Assembly: GCF_900101445.1 (NCBI RefSeq)
Contig: NZ_FNKE01000001.1
Span: 1,433,200-1,497,199 of the forward strand
Direction of reading: 5' to 3'
Length of the DNA: 64,000 nucleotides
Source of the DNA: Streptococcus equinus
GTDB lineage: Bacteria > Bacillota > Bacilli > Lactobacillales > Streptococcaceae
The translations under genes were made by a program, and so were the position numbers. Shown here one piece after another: positions 46,616 through 55,320 of this stretch. The notes under the pieces were generated by a model. That model was not told the DNA's origin. It searched no databases and saw only the letters and a list, made by a program, of their open reading frames with translations. How positions within the stretch are numbered: the stretch's first letter is position 1; each line of letters opens with the position of its first letter.

Positions 46616-46631
46616 TTGACACACCTGTAAA
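46616..46631. repeat. 16-bp palindrome TTGACA-N4-TGTAAA upstream of the DUF1304 gene
   Basis: One-mismatch copy of the recurrent palindrome, 31 bases before the DUF1304 start on the opposite strand. Of the copies, this one is best placed to be a promoter-proximal operator. Confidence 0.45.
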
Positions 46632-46711
46632 CTCATCGTAAACGTTTTTAAATTAATCGACTTTTGTTAAGTATACAAAAGCTTAAGACATTCTTCAAAT
46701 GATTTGCCTAC

Positions 46712-46744
46712 AAAAAAACAGAGGATAGGAAACCTATCACTCTG
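46712..46744 (-). terminator. Terminator after the YhgE/Pip gene
   Basis: CAGAG-ATAGG / CCTAT-CTCTG stem overlapping the stop codon, with a minus-strand run of seven T. Confidence 0.8.
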
Positions 46745-49451
46745 CATCTTGTTTTCTATAAATGACAAGGCCTAAGACCATGAAGGCAAGAAGGAAACCA
46801 GTTAGAACAGCAACTTCTTTACCATTTGAGCATGTCATTGAAATTGTTTGACGTAATCCAGTAACAATGTATGACATTGGCATGTATGGGTGAACGACTT
46901 GGAAGAACTTAGGACTAAGTTCAATTGGATATGAACCACCAGCAGAACCCACTTGCAACAACAACATAATCAATGAAGCAAATGAACCGTAGCGATTATC
47001 CCAACCGACTAATGCTGTTACAAGAGCCATCAATGTCCAACCACTCAAAATAATGAAGAGTAGTGTTTGCCAACCATAGTTAGCTTCAAATCCAAGGAAT
47101 TGAATAGCAGCGTAAAGAATTACTGAACCTGCTGTTGAAATCAAACCATTGATGAACAATTTTTGTTTTGCCCATTCAAAGCGATTCTTAACAGGACGTC
47201 CTGATAATGAATCAGCAAAGATAACATTTGTTGAAAGAGCAACAACCATAAGTGATACAGCAATCATGTAAGGCGCCATACCAATACCATTGGTTCTTAC
47301 ACTATCTTTATCTTTAGCAGCTGTAGATACAGGAGCAGAAACCATTTTCGCATTCTTACTATCTACTGAAACTAATGATAATTGATGACTAGCATCAGAT
47401 AATGAGCTTGTCAACGTTGTCAAGCCATCTGTCAATGTTGTCAAGCCATTTGTCAATGTGCCACTACCATCAGCCAATTTACTTGAACCAGAAGCCAATT
47501 CTTGTGCTCCCGATTGCAATTTCTTAGCACCACTATTTAGTTTATCATTGTTTGAAGCTAACTTGTTAGCAACATCAGCTGCTTTCTTAGTACCGCTTCT
47601 TAACTCATCACTTTTAGAATCGAGTTGATTAGCGCCGTCTCTTGCTTGTTTAACGCCGCCTGCTACTTCATTAGCACCATTTGCTAACTTATCATTTTTC
47701 GCAGCTAAAGCTGAAGTTACAAATTGAACTTGAGCAAGACCATTACTTAATTGAGGACTATTTGAAACAAGTGCGTTACTACCTGTGCTCAATTGTGAGG
47801 TAACAGCTAGTAGCTGCTCATTAGCACCAGCTATTTTATTAGCGCCGGTAGTTAATTGGCCAACAACTGCTGTATAATTAGAAACACCTGAAGCATAGGC
47901 TGAAAGTGCTGTGTCTGAGAAACCAGCTTTAAACTGTGTCAAACCATCTACTAATTGTTGGCTTCCTGCGCTAGCAGCAGAGCTACTAGCTTTCAAGGTA
48001 GCTACTTTATCAAGAAGAGCTGATAAATTCGTTAATTGTGTTGATAAACCTTGAAGCGAAGCAAGTTGTGTTTGAATACCAGAAATTTGATTTACCAAAT
48101 TATTCGCAGTTGCTGCACCAGTACTATTTGTAATAGCTGCATCAATTTCAGCTTGTTGTTCTGAGCTAAGCCCTTGGTAAGCTGAAGTTGCTTGAACAGC
48201 CGCTAAATCTGAGCTATTAATAGATGAAATTGCTGAACTCATCGCAGATAGACTTTGCCCTAGTTGATTTAGCTCATTAAGACTGGCTTGCAATTGTGAT
48301 GTATCTGGTAAGCTTGTATTATCTAGTTCAGTTTGAAGGGCTTGCAAACCATTATTAAGATTTGTCGCACCTGCGATTAATTGATCTAAATTGTTACTAC
48401 TTACTGTTTGTAATTGATTAATACCATCAGTTAACTCTTTAGATTTAGCATTTAATTGAGTTAAACCTGCTGATAGTTGATCTACACCATCAGTATACGA
48501 TGTTAAAGCTGTTGCAAAAGCTGTTTGACCTGCTGAGATTTTTGAAACACCGTTAGCATATGTATTAAAACCTTGTGTCAATTGAGGCATAACTTTAGCA
48601 ACCTTACCTTCAACAGTGGTGTACTCTGTCACACCTGCTGATACTTGATCAGCACCTGTTGACAATTTTGGCAAGTTTGCTGATAATTGGCCAACTCCAT
48701 TTGTATAAGGAAGAATTCCTCCATACAAAGCATCAAGACCAGGTGCTAATTGTCCAACACCGTCTGTATATTCACCGAGACCATTAACAAGTGTTGTTGA
48801 GCCATCAGCGAGCTGTTGACTTCCTGAAGCGGCTTTATTTAGGTTATCTGTAATAGTTTGGCTACCTGATTCAAGTTTTTGACTACCATCAACTAATTGA
48901 TTACCACCATCGCTAGCCTTTTTCAAACCATCTTGCAAGTCTGTCATGCTCTTGAAGACAGCTTTTGTATAAGTCTTTGTAATATTTTCTGAAACAGTAT
49001 CTTTAAGCTTAGTCATTGCTGATTCACTCATTTTTGAGGCAACCACGCTACGACCAGCTGTTGTTTGATACTTAATGTTTAATTTCTTCGGATTATCCGT
49101 TAATAAGCTAGAGGCTTTCTCTGACAAATCTTCTGGTAATGTGATAACCATGTAGTAATCGCCATCTTTTAAACCTTTATCAGCTTTTTTCTGACTGACA
49201 AAGTGATAATCAAGGGCTTTATTTTTAGACATACTGTCTACCATGTCATCACCGATTGTCAATGTTTTATCATTTAGCGTTGCTGACTTATCCTCGTTAA
49301 CAACTGCCACTGGTAAATTCTCTACATTCCCATAAGGGTCCCACATAGAGCCTAAGAATGACAAGTTATAAAGAGCTGGAACAAGCGCAACCCCAATCAT
49401 TGTTACCCAAAGTTTGGGACTTTTAATAAGTGCTTTTAATTCTTCTAACAT
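46737..49451 (-). CDS. YhgE/Pip family membrane protein
   Basis: A 904-residue protein. One N-terminal membrane segment (KLWVTMIGVALVPALYNL) leads to an extracellular region of about 620 residues dominated by repeats such as GSQQLADGSTTLVNGL and ANGVSKISAGQTAF. About six C-terminal segments follow. Relatives include Lactococcus Pip, the phage c2 receptor, and they share overall topology with EsaA/YueB. Natural function is unclear; transport-related roles are proposed. The ATG at 49451 has GGAG six bases upstream. A divergent TetR gene with two operator-like sites suggests specific regulation. Confidence 0.88.
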   Translation of the reverse strand: MLEELKALIKSPKLWVTMIGVALVPALYNLSFLGSMWDPYGNVENLPVAVVNEDKSATLNDKTLTIGDDMVDSMSKNKALDYHFVSQKKADKGLKDGDYYMVITLPEDLSEKASSLLTDNPKKLNIKYQTTAGRSVVASKMSESAMTKLKDTVSENITKTYTKAVFKSMTDLQDGLKKASDGGNQLVDGSQKLESGSQTITDNLNKAASGSQQLADGSTTLVNGLGEYTDGVGQLAPGLDALYGGILPYTNGVGQLSANLPKLSTGADQVSAGVTEYTTVEGKVAKVMPQLTQGFNTYANGVSKISAGQTAFATALTSYTDGVDQLSAGLTQLNAKSKELTDGINQLQTVSSNNLDQLIAGATNLNNGLQALQTELDNTSLPDTSQLQASLNELNQLGQSLSAMSSAISSINSSDLAAVQATSAYQGLSSEQQAEIDAAITNSTGAATANNLVNQISGIQTQLASLQGLSTQLTNLSALLDKVATLKASSSAASAGSQQLVDGLTQFKAGFSDTALSAYASGVSNYTAVVGQLTTGANKIAGANEQLLAVTSQLSTGSNALVSNSPQLSNGLAQVQFVTSALAAKNDKLANGANEVAGGVKQARDGANQLDSKSDELRSGTKKAADVANKLASNNDKLNSGAKKLQSGAQELASGSSKLADGSGTLTNGLTTLTDGLTTLTSSLSDASHQLSLVSVDSKNAKMVSAPVSTAAKDKDSVRTNGIGMAPYMIAVSLMVVALSTNVIFADSLSGRPVKNRFEWAKQKLFINGLISTAGSVILYAAIQFLGFEANYGWQTLLFIILSGWTLMALVTALVGWDNRYGSFASLIMLLLQVGSAGGSYPIELSPKFFQVVHPYMPMSYIVTGLRQTISMTCSNGKEVAVLTGFLLAFMVLGLVIYRKQDAE
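48659..48674. repeat. 16-bp palindrome TTGACA-N4-TGGCAA (in the YhgE/Pip gene)
   Basis: One-mismatch copy of the recurrent palindrome inside coding sequence; listed for completeness. Confidence 0.3.
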
Positions 49452-49464
49452 ATTTTCTCCTAAT

Positions 49465-49481
49465 TTAGACACACTGTTCAA
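49465..49481. promoter_or_regulatory. TetR operator-like site 1 (YhgE/TetR intergenic)
   Basis: TTAGACA-CAC-TGTTCAA, a near-palindrome matching site 2 at 13 of 17 positions and lying 13 bases before the YhgE start. Confidence 0.6.
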
Positions 49482-49543
49482 AAATTATGATAAAATATAT
49501 TATACAGAGATATGAAATAATTTCAAGACAAAAGAAGGAGTTT

Positions 49544-49560
49544 TTGGACACTCTGTCTAA
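49544..49560. promoter_or_regulatory. TetR operator-like site 2 (YhgE/TetR intergenic)
   Basis: TTGGACA-CTC-TGTCTAA, arms differing at one pair. It lies 22 bases before the tetR ATG. Consensus of the two sites: TTRGACA-CWC-TGTYYAA. Confidence 0.6.
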
Positions 49561-49582
49561 AAGTGTTCAAAAGAAATTGTTT

Positions 49583-50119
49583 ATGGCACATGACAACCGC
49601 AAAGCAAACACTAAGAGGGCTATTCAAGAAGCTATGGTTAGCCTCTTAAAAACAGAAAGTTTTGATGATATTACAACAATCAAGTTGGCCAAAGAAGCTG
49701 GTATTAGCCGCTCTAGCTTCTATACTCATTACAAAGATAAATTTGAGTTAATTGATTCTTGCCAACAAACGCTCTTTAATCAGGTTGAATACATTTTTGA
49801 AAAACACGAAGGCAATAAAGCTCAAGCCTTTTTGGAAATTTTTGAATTTCTAAAACGTGAACAGCTCTTATCTGCCTTGATTTCAGCTAACGGAACTCGT
49901 GAATTCCAAGCTTTTATCATTAATAAAGTACGTATTTTCATTAATACTGATTTACAAGACCGTTTTGGCCGTGACGAATTGAGTCCTGTTGAGAGAGAAT
50001 ACAGCAGTATTTACTTCGCCTATGCCTTTTTCGGCCTTTGCCAATCTTGGATTGCTAAAGGTAAAAAAGAATCACCACGCCAAATGACTAATCTCATCCT
50101 AAAACTTTTGCCGCTTTAA
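49583..50119 (+). CDS. TetR family regulator, divergent from YhgE/Pip
   Basis: A 178-residue regulator with the helix-turn-helix FDDITTIKLAKEAGISRSSFYTHYKDKFELID and a C-terminal helical domain of the YhgE-associated TetR type. I place the start at the ATG at 49583 (MAHDNRKANTKRAI) because operator site 2 lies just upstream. An earlier in-frame start would put the operator within the gene. The ribosome-binding site is weak (AAAAGAAA). It probably represses yhgE and itself; the signal is unknown. Confidence 0.85.
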   Translation: MAHDNRKANTKRAIQEAMVSLLKTESFDDITTIKLAKEAGISRSSFYTHYKDKFELIDSCQQTLFNQVEYIFEKHEGNKAQAFLEIFEFLKREQLLSALISANGTREFQAFIINKVRIFINTDLQDRFGRDELSPVEREYSSIYFAYAFFGLCQSWIAKGKKESPRQMTNLILKLLPL

Positions 50120-50120
50120 C

Positions 50121-50148
50121 AAAAGCCACCATAAAGGTGGCTTTTTAT
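50121..50148 (+). terminator. Terminator after tetR
   Basis: AAAAGCCACC / GGTGGCTTTT with a five-base loop and T run. Confidence 0.88.
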
Positions 50149-50162
50149 ATTCAATAAAAAAT

Positions 50163-50193
50163 AAAAAAAACCACGGAAAAACCGTGGTTTTAA
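50163..50193 (-). terminator. Terminator after rpsD
   Basis: AAACCACGG / CCGTGGTTT with a five-base loop; the minus-strand product ends in a T run. Confidence 0.85.
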
Positions 50194-50213
50194 ACACTTC
50201 AATAAACAGTGAA

Positions 50214-50825
50214 TTAAAGCATTTTGTTGTAGTATTCAACGATAAGAGCTTCGTTGATTTCTGGGTTGATTTCATCGCGTTCTGGAAGACGAGTCAATGA
50301 ACCTTCAAGTTTTTCAGCGTCGAATGATACGAATGCTGGACGTCCAAGAGTAGCTTCAACAGCTTCAAGGATAGCAGGTACTTTAGCTGATTTTTCGCGA
50401 ACTGAGATAACTTGACCTGGAGTTACGCGGTATGAAGGGATATCAACACGTTTACCGTCAACAAGGATGTGACCGTGGTTAACGAATTGACGAGCTTGAC
50501 GACGAGTAGTTGCAAGACCTAGACGGTAAACAACGTTGTCAAGACGACGTTCCAAAAGAACCATAAAGTTGAAACCAAGAGTTCCACCTTTAACTTTAGT
50601 AGCTTGTACGAACAAGTTACGGAATTGTTTTTCACCTACACCGTAAGTGAAACGAAGTTTTTGTTTTTCAGCCAATTGCAAACCGTATTCAGAAAGTTTG
50701 CTACGGTTGTTAGGGCCGTGTTGACCTGGCACGTAGTTACGACGTGCTAATTCTTTACCTGTACCTGTAAGAGACAAGCCAAGGCGACGAGATTGTTTCC
50801 ATGATGGACCTGTATAACGTGACAT
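50214..50825 (-). CDS. rpsD: 30S ribosomal protein S4
   Basis: A 203-residue primary 16S-binding protein, beginning [19 protein letters not shown] and carrying the S4 RNA-binding domain ([32 protein letters not shown]). S4 often represses its own translation by binding a structured leader, and a long structured leader is present here. TAGGAGG lies eight bases before the ATG. Codon use is strongly biased, and the gene is a single-gene unit with its own terminator. Confidence 0.98.
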   Translation of the reverse strand: MSRYTGPSWKQSRRLGLSLTGTGKELARRNYVPGQHGPNNRSKLSEYGLQLAEKQKLRFTYGVGEKQFRNLFVQATKVKGGTLGFNFMVLLERRLDNVVYRLGLATTRRQARQFVNHGHILVDGKRVDIPSYRVTPGQVISVREKSAKVPAILEAVEATLGRPAFVSFDAEKLEGSLTRLPERDEINPEINEALIVEYYNKML

Positions 50826-51000
50826 TTAAAATGTCCTCCTATAAAATAAAAATTTTGTAGGAAATAACAATTTAGAGAATCCTGATTCGTGCAGGTGACT
50901 TTCATCTAAACAGCCAAGATTACTTTTCCGACTTCTAGAAGCTTTTCTATAGGAAGAAAAACTGTAGAAGAGCCAACTGTTGACGAGCTTCATACTCTCC
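50826..51000 (-). promoter_or_regulatory. Long structured 5' leader of rpsD (candidate S4 autoregulatory RNA)
   Basis: The likely promoter on the minus strand is TTAAAC-16-TAATAG at about 51003-51030, leaving about 170 bases of leader. Within it an extended hairpin pairs CTTCTA with TAGAAG, and inside that AG-TTTTCT with AGAAAA-CT around TCCTAT (about 50935-50975). No reading frame is apparent. Autoregulation by S4 is known in other bacteria and inferred here. Confidence 0.5.
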
Positions 51001-51032
51001 CGCTATTATTTCACACGGAATTTAGTTTAACA

Positions 51033-51060
51033 TAAAAAAAAGGCTCTGTAAAGCCTTTTG
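51033..51060 (-). terminator. Terminator after veg
   Basis: AAAAGGCTT-TACAG-AGCCTTTTTTTT on the minus strand. Confidence 0.85.
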
Positions 51061-51081
51061 TATGTTAATTCTTAGATAAAA

Positions 51082-51354
51082 TTAATCAAAATAACGAATC
51101 AATGTTTTTTCAGTTAAAATGTCTGAATAAGTGTATGATTCAACGTATGAATTATTAATCGCACCTGGAACATCAGAGTTTTCATTGTATTCAACGATAA
51201 ACAATGATGGGTAAACTTCAGTCAAACGACCAATTTTATTTTTTTCACGTTTACGACCATTTTCGAGTGTCAATTCAACCAATTGACCTTCGTGGGCTTT
51301 AATATCTTCTTTGATTTTTTTCATTTTTGCTACATCTGCAAATGCATCACTCAT
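51082..51354 (-). CDS. veg: Veg family protein
   Basis: A 90-residue beta-rich protein (DIKAHEGQLVELTLENGRKREKNKIGRLTEVYPSLFIVEY) of the Veg/DUF1021 family, conserved in Firmicutes and linked in Bacillus to biofilm regulation and spore outgrowth. Its role in streptococci is not established. It lies 33 bases downstream of dnaB in the same orientation and ends at a terminator. Confidence 0.9.
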   Translation of the reverse strand: MSDAFADVAKMKKIKEDIKAHEGQLVELTLENGRKREKNKIGRLTEVYPSLFIVEYNENSDVPGAINNSYVESYTYSDILTEKTLIRYFD

Positions 51355-51387
51355 CTTATCGTTTGCTCCTTATAAAAGTTTTTTTGC

Positions 51388-52749
51388 TTAACGCTCTTCA
51401 AATTGCGCAATACTAGAGAATTTATTATATTCCTTTTGGAAGATTAATTTCACCGTTCCACGCGCACCTGAACGGTTTTTCTCCAAGATAACTTCAATCG
51501 TATTATCCTCAACAGCATCATCGCTTTCTTCACCTTCACGACGATAATAATCATCACGGTATAAGAAAGCTACAATATCCGCATCCTGCTCGATAGATCC
51601 AGATTCACGAATATCTGACAAAACTGGTCGTTTATCTTGACGTTGTTCAACACCACGAGACAACTGACTCAAGGCAATAACAGGAACCTTCAATTCCTTA
51701 GCCAAAATCTTCAACTGACGTGAAATATCAGAAACCTCTTGTTGACGGTTCTCCGGACGTGTCCCTGTAATCAACTGAAGATAGTCAATCACAATCAAAC
51801 CAAGTCCACCTTCGACCTCTTGTGACAACTTGCGGGCACGCGCACGAATTTCAGTAATCTTGATACCAGGCGTATCATCAATATAAATTGGTGCATCAGC
51901 CAAAGCTCCTTGAGCAATGGTAATGTTATTCCATTCTTGATCGGTTAGCTGACCAGTTCTAAGGTTGTGAGAATCAACCATCCCCTCAGCAGCCAACATA
52001 CGGTCAACCAAACTTTCAGCACCCATTTCCAGAGAGAAGATAGCTACAGGTCTATTTTGCTTAGTCCCAACATTTTGAGCAATATTCAAAGCAAAGGCTG
52101 TTTTCCCGACGGCTGGGCGGGCAGCTAGAATAACTAACTGATCTGGGTGTAAACCTGTCGTAATCTTATCCAAATCACGGAATCCTGTTGGTAAACCAGT
52201 AACATCGCTCGTTTGACGCGAACGAATTTCCAAGTTCTCATAGTTAACTTTCAAGACATCCGAAATCTTACGGAAACCACTACGATTGCTGTGCTCATTA
52301 ATTTCAATAAGTGCTTTTTCAGCTCCCGCAATGACATCTTCTGAATCGGTTGCCCCTTCATAAGCAAGATTTACAGTCTCAGTCAACCTAGAGATAATAT
52401 TACGCAACATTGCTTTTTCGGCAACAATCTTAGCATAATATTCAGCATTGGCACTTGTCGGTACACTGTTGACCAATTCAACAATATAAGACAAGCCACC
52501 AATATTTTGTAAATCACCTTGATCATCAAGAATCGTTCTTACAGTCGTTGCATCAATAGCCTCATTACGATCACTCAAAGTAATCATGGCTTTAAAAATA
52601 ACGCGGTGCGAGTATTTATAAAAGTCATCTGGGCTAACAAATTCACGGACAGTAATGAGTTTATCTGGTGAGATAAAAATAGAACCTAAGACAGATTGCT
52701 CTGCTAACAAATCCTGTGGCTGAACTCTCAATTCTGGCTCTTCTGCCAA
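51388..52749 (-). CDS. dnaB: Replicative DNA helicase DnaB
   Basis: The hexameric helicase that unwinds DNA at the replication fork. The 453-residue protein has the N-terminal primase-interacting domain (VQPQDLLAEQSVLGSIF) and the RecA-like C-terminal domain, with Walker A ARPAVGKTAFA, LGLIVIDYLQLI (Walker B) and SQLSRGVEQRQDKRP. The start is TTG at 52749 because AGGGGAGGTG lies six bases before it. A longer frame starting nine codons upstream has no ribosome-binding site. It follows rplI and gdpP. Confidence 0.97.
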   Translation of the reverse strand: MAEEPELRVQPQDLLAEQSVLGSIFISPDKLITVREFVSPDDFYKYSHRVIFKAMITLSDRNEAIDATTVRTILDDQGDLQNIGGLSYIVELVNSVPTSANAEYYAKIVAEKAMLRNIISRLTETVNLAYEGATDSEDVIAGAEKALIEINEHSNRSGFRKISDVLKVNYENLEIRSRQTSDVTGLPTGFRDLDKITTGLHPDQLVILAARPAVGKTAFALNIAQNVGTKQNRPVAIFSLEMGAESLVDRMLAAEGMVDSHNLRTGQLTDQEWNNITIAQGALADAPIYIDDTPGIKITEIRARARKLSQEVEGGLGLIVIDYLQLITGTRPENRQQEVSDISRQLKILAKELKVPVIALSQLSRGVEQRQDKRPVLSDIRESGSIEQDADIVAFLYRDDYYRREGEESDDAVEDNTIEVILEKNRSGARGTVKLIFQKEYNKFSSIAQFEER

Positions 52750-52782
52750 TCTTTTCACCTCCCCTAGTAAGCTCAAATATTA

Positions 52783-53235
52783 TTATGCTTCTTTAATGTT
52801 TAATTTGATTTCAGCAGTAACTTCTTTATGTAATTTCACAGGTACTTCAACAGAACCAATTGCACGAATTGGATGGTCCAAATTAATCGCACGTTTGTTG
52901 ATTTTTAGACCAAATTGTTTTGATAATTCTTCAACAATTTTTTTAGCAGTAATTGAACCAAATGTACGTCCATCAGGTCCAACTTTTTCAGTAAACTTAA
53001 CAACAGTTTCTTCTTTTTCAAGCTCAGCTTTAAGAGCTTTAGCTTCAGCTAAGACTTCAGCTTGAGCTTTTTCTTCTGATTTTTGTTTACCTTTTAATTC
53101 ACCAATTGCTTGGTTAGTAGCTTCTTTAGCAAGATTTTTCTTAATCAAAAAGTTTTGAGCATATCCTGTTGGAACTTCTTTGATTTCGCCTTTTTTACCT
53201 TTTCCTTTAACATCTGCTAGAAAAATTACTTTCAT
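52783..53235 (-). CDS. rplI: 50S ribosomal protein L9
   Basis: A 150-residue protein with the N-terminal rRNA-binding signature [19 protein letters not shown], a long connecting helix, and a C-terminal globular domain. Its start overlaps the gdpP stop by four bases (ATGA), and dnaB follows. gdpP-rplI-dnaB is the usual Firmicute order. Confidence 0.97.
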   Translation of the reverse strand: MKVIFLADVKGKGKKGEIKEVPTGYAQNFLIKKNLAKEATNQAIGELKGKQKSEEKAQAEVLAEAKALKAELEKEETVVKFTEKVGPDGRTFGSITAKKIVEELSKQFGLKINKRAINLDHPIRAIGSVEVPVKLHKEVTAEIKLNIKEA

Positions 53236-55211
53236 CTCTCTGCCTCCATATTTTCTCTTAAATCATTTTCAATCACATCAAGTAAAGCACTCTCTGCTTG
53301 GCTCACTGACATATTTTCCAACTGACATGCAGCTAGTGTAAAGTGACCGCCACCACCGAGTTCTTCCATCATGCGCTGAACATTAATCTTACTACGGCTA
53401 CGCGCTGAAATAGCAACTTTATTTAGAGCAACTTGCACCAAAACAAATGTCGCCTCAATACCAGCTAAAGATAGCATGGTATCAGCCGCCTTACTAGCAA
53501 CCACTTTACTATAATTGACACCATCACGCCCGCTAGCGATGATAATGTTATCGTAAATTTTTCGGCCTCTAAGGATTAACTCATTAACCAATCGATATTC
53601 CTCAAAATCCGTTTGAGAAATATTTTGAATTTCAATACTATCACTTCCGTGAGCTCGAAGATAACTTGCAACATCAAATGTTCGACTTGTAACGCTAGCT
53701 GAGAAATTCTTCGTATCAAGCATAATACCAGCCATCAAGACACTCGCTTGAATTTTACTCAAACGCTTCTTAGCATTCTGGAATTGAATCAACTCTGTAA
53801 CTAACTCACTAGCACTACTTGCTCCACTTTCAATGAAAGTTAAAACAGCATTTTCTGGGAAATTATCATCACGGCGATGATGGTCGACAACAATCACGTC
53901 TGTAAACTTATTGTAAAGCTTTTGCGATAAAGTCAAATCAATCTTAGAATGATCAACCATAATTAACAATGAGCGTTCTGTCATCATTGACATCGCCTGC
54001 TTAATAGTAATAAGTCGTGTCTTAGCATCTTCTTGCAATCTTTTGACGGCACGCGTAATATCTGGGCTCATCTCATCTGGATTGTAAACCACATAAGATT
54101 CTTCGTTGATATTACTTGCGAAGAATTGCATCCCTACAGCTGAACCGAGGGCATCCATATCAATATTACGGTGACCAACCACAAAGACACGGTCAACACC
54201 TTTGATATGATCTGAGATAGCTGTCATCATAGCACGCGTACGTGTACGTGTACGCTTGACAGTAGATACTGAACCACCACCAAAATACAATGGTTTCTTA
54301 TGCTCGTCGTTTTCACAAATAACAACCTGATCACCACCACGAACAAGTGCCGTATTCAAATTCTGCAAAGCTACTTGTCCAATTTGTTGATGATTATCAT
54401 CACCATAAGAAACACCCATACTAAGAGTTAATGGCAAATTATGTTCTTCTTTAGCTTGTTTTCGAAAAGCTTCCAAAACATCAAATTTATCGTCAATCAA
54501 ACTACTCAACACAGCATAATCTGTGAAAAAGTAGAATCGATCCATGTTAACACGGCGATAAAAAATATTTTTTGACTTCGTAAAATTCGAAATGAAGTTG
54601 GCAATAAAGCTATTGATTTGTGAAATCTCAGCATCTGACAAATCATCTGTCACATCATCGTAGTTATCAATGGAAATAATCCCAATGACTGGACGCAAAA
54701 AGGCCGCATCTCCCAGCTGACGATTTCCCATAGATGTGTCAAAGAAATAGAAAATCCCAGTTGATGAATCGATGTAAGATGAATATTTATTGCCATTTAA
54801 CTCAAATGTTTGGCTGGCATCTCCTTCTCGCTTATTTCCAATAATTCTGCGAATGATGTCATCCTCAAACTCTCCTTCTTCACTAGTGAAAATAAGCTCT
54901 GCGTATGGATTGAACCATTCTACCTCATTTGTTTCTTGATCAAACTGAACTACCCCTACTGGCATTTGTTCCAACAGGTGTTTTAAGCCAACTTCTGTTT
55001 GGTCATTTAATAATTCAATTTGTTCAAGTTCCGATAACTCGTAATTTTCTTTTTGATAGTAGAGCAAAGCTACAAGTAAAGAAAGCGCCAAAAAGATTGC
55101 AGCTAAGATAGCTGACTCCGTCTGAAAAAGTCTGACACAAATAGCCAAGATGCCAAATAAAATAAGGCCAATCATGACTAAGTGGATAGTTGCAAATCGA
55201 AATCTTTTCAT
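53232..55211 (-). CDS. gdpP: GdpP, cyclic-di-AMP phosphodiesterase
   Basis: Hydrolyses c-di-AMP, controlling potassium and osmotic homeostasis, wall stress and beta-lactam tolerance. The 659-residue protein has two N-terminal membrane segments, a PAS domain, a degenerate GGDEF domain ([12 protein letters not shown]) and a DHH/DHHA1 phosphodiesterase. That last domain has [24 protein letters not shown] and [10 protein letters not shown]. The DHH metal ligands look intact. It is coupled to rplI. Confidence 0.96.
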   Translation of the reverse strand: MKRFRFATIHLVMIGLILFGILAICVRLFQTESAILAAIFLALSLLVALLYYQKENYELSELEQIELLNDQTEVGLKHLLEQMPVGVVQFDQETNEVEWFNPYAELIFTSEEGEFEDDIIRRIIGNKREGDASQTFELNGNKYSSYIDSSTGIFYFFDTSMGNRQLGDAAFLRPVIGIISIDNYDDVTDDLSDAEISQINSFIANFISNFTKSKNIFYRRVNMDRFYFFTDYAVLSSLIDDKFDVLEAFRKQAKEEHNLPLTLSMGVSYGDDNHQQIGQVALQNLNTALVRGGDQVVICENDEHKKPLYFGGGSVSTVKRTRTRTRAMMTAISDHIKGVDRVFVVGHRNIDMDALGSAVGMQFFASNINEESYVVYNPDEMSPDITRAVKRLQEDAKTRLITIKQAMSMMTERSLLIMVDHSKIDLTLSQKLYNKFTDVIVVDHHRRDDNFPENAVLTFIESGASSASELVTELIQFQNAKKRLSKIQASVLMAGIMLDTKNFSASVTSRTFDVASYLRAHGSDSIEIQNISQTDFEEYRLVNELILRGRKIYDNIIIASGRDGVNYSKVVASKAADTMLSLAGIEATFVLVQVALNKVAISARSRSKINVQRMMEELGGGGHFTLAACQLENMSVSQAESALLDVIENDLRENMEAER

Positions 55212-55272
55212 TGGTTAACCTCTTAGCTTACAATTATACCATAAAATAGCCTTAATTTATAGTAGGAAAGCA

Positions 55273-55306
55273 GAAAAGCAACCCCAGTCAATAAGGGTTG
55301 CTTTCT
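55273..55306 (-). terminator. Terminator after mnmG
   Basis: AAAGCAACCC / GGGTTGCTTT with a ten-base loop and a minus-strand T-rich tail. Confidence 0.75.
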
Positions 55307-55320
55307 TGTTTTAATGCTGC

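Noticed and set aside
46634..46650. cre site upstream of the DUF1304 gene
   Set aside because: GTAAACGTTTTTA has the central CG but misses two conserved positions; too weak to list. A similar weak match at about 18817 was also dropped.
47400..48950. DNA-level tandem repeats in the YhgE/Pip gene
   Set aside because: The repetition reflects protein-level heptad-like LxxG repeats with varied codons, not an expanded DNA repeat.
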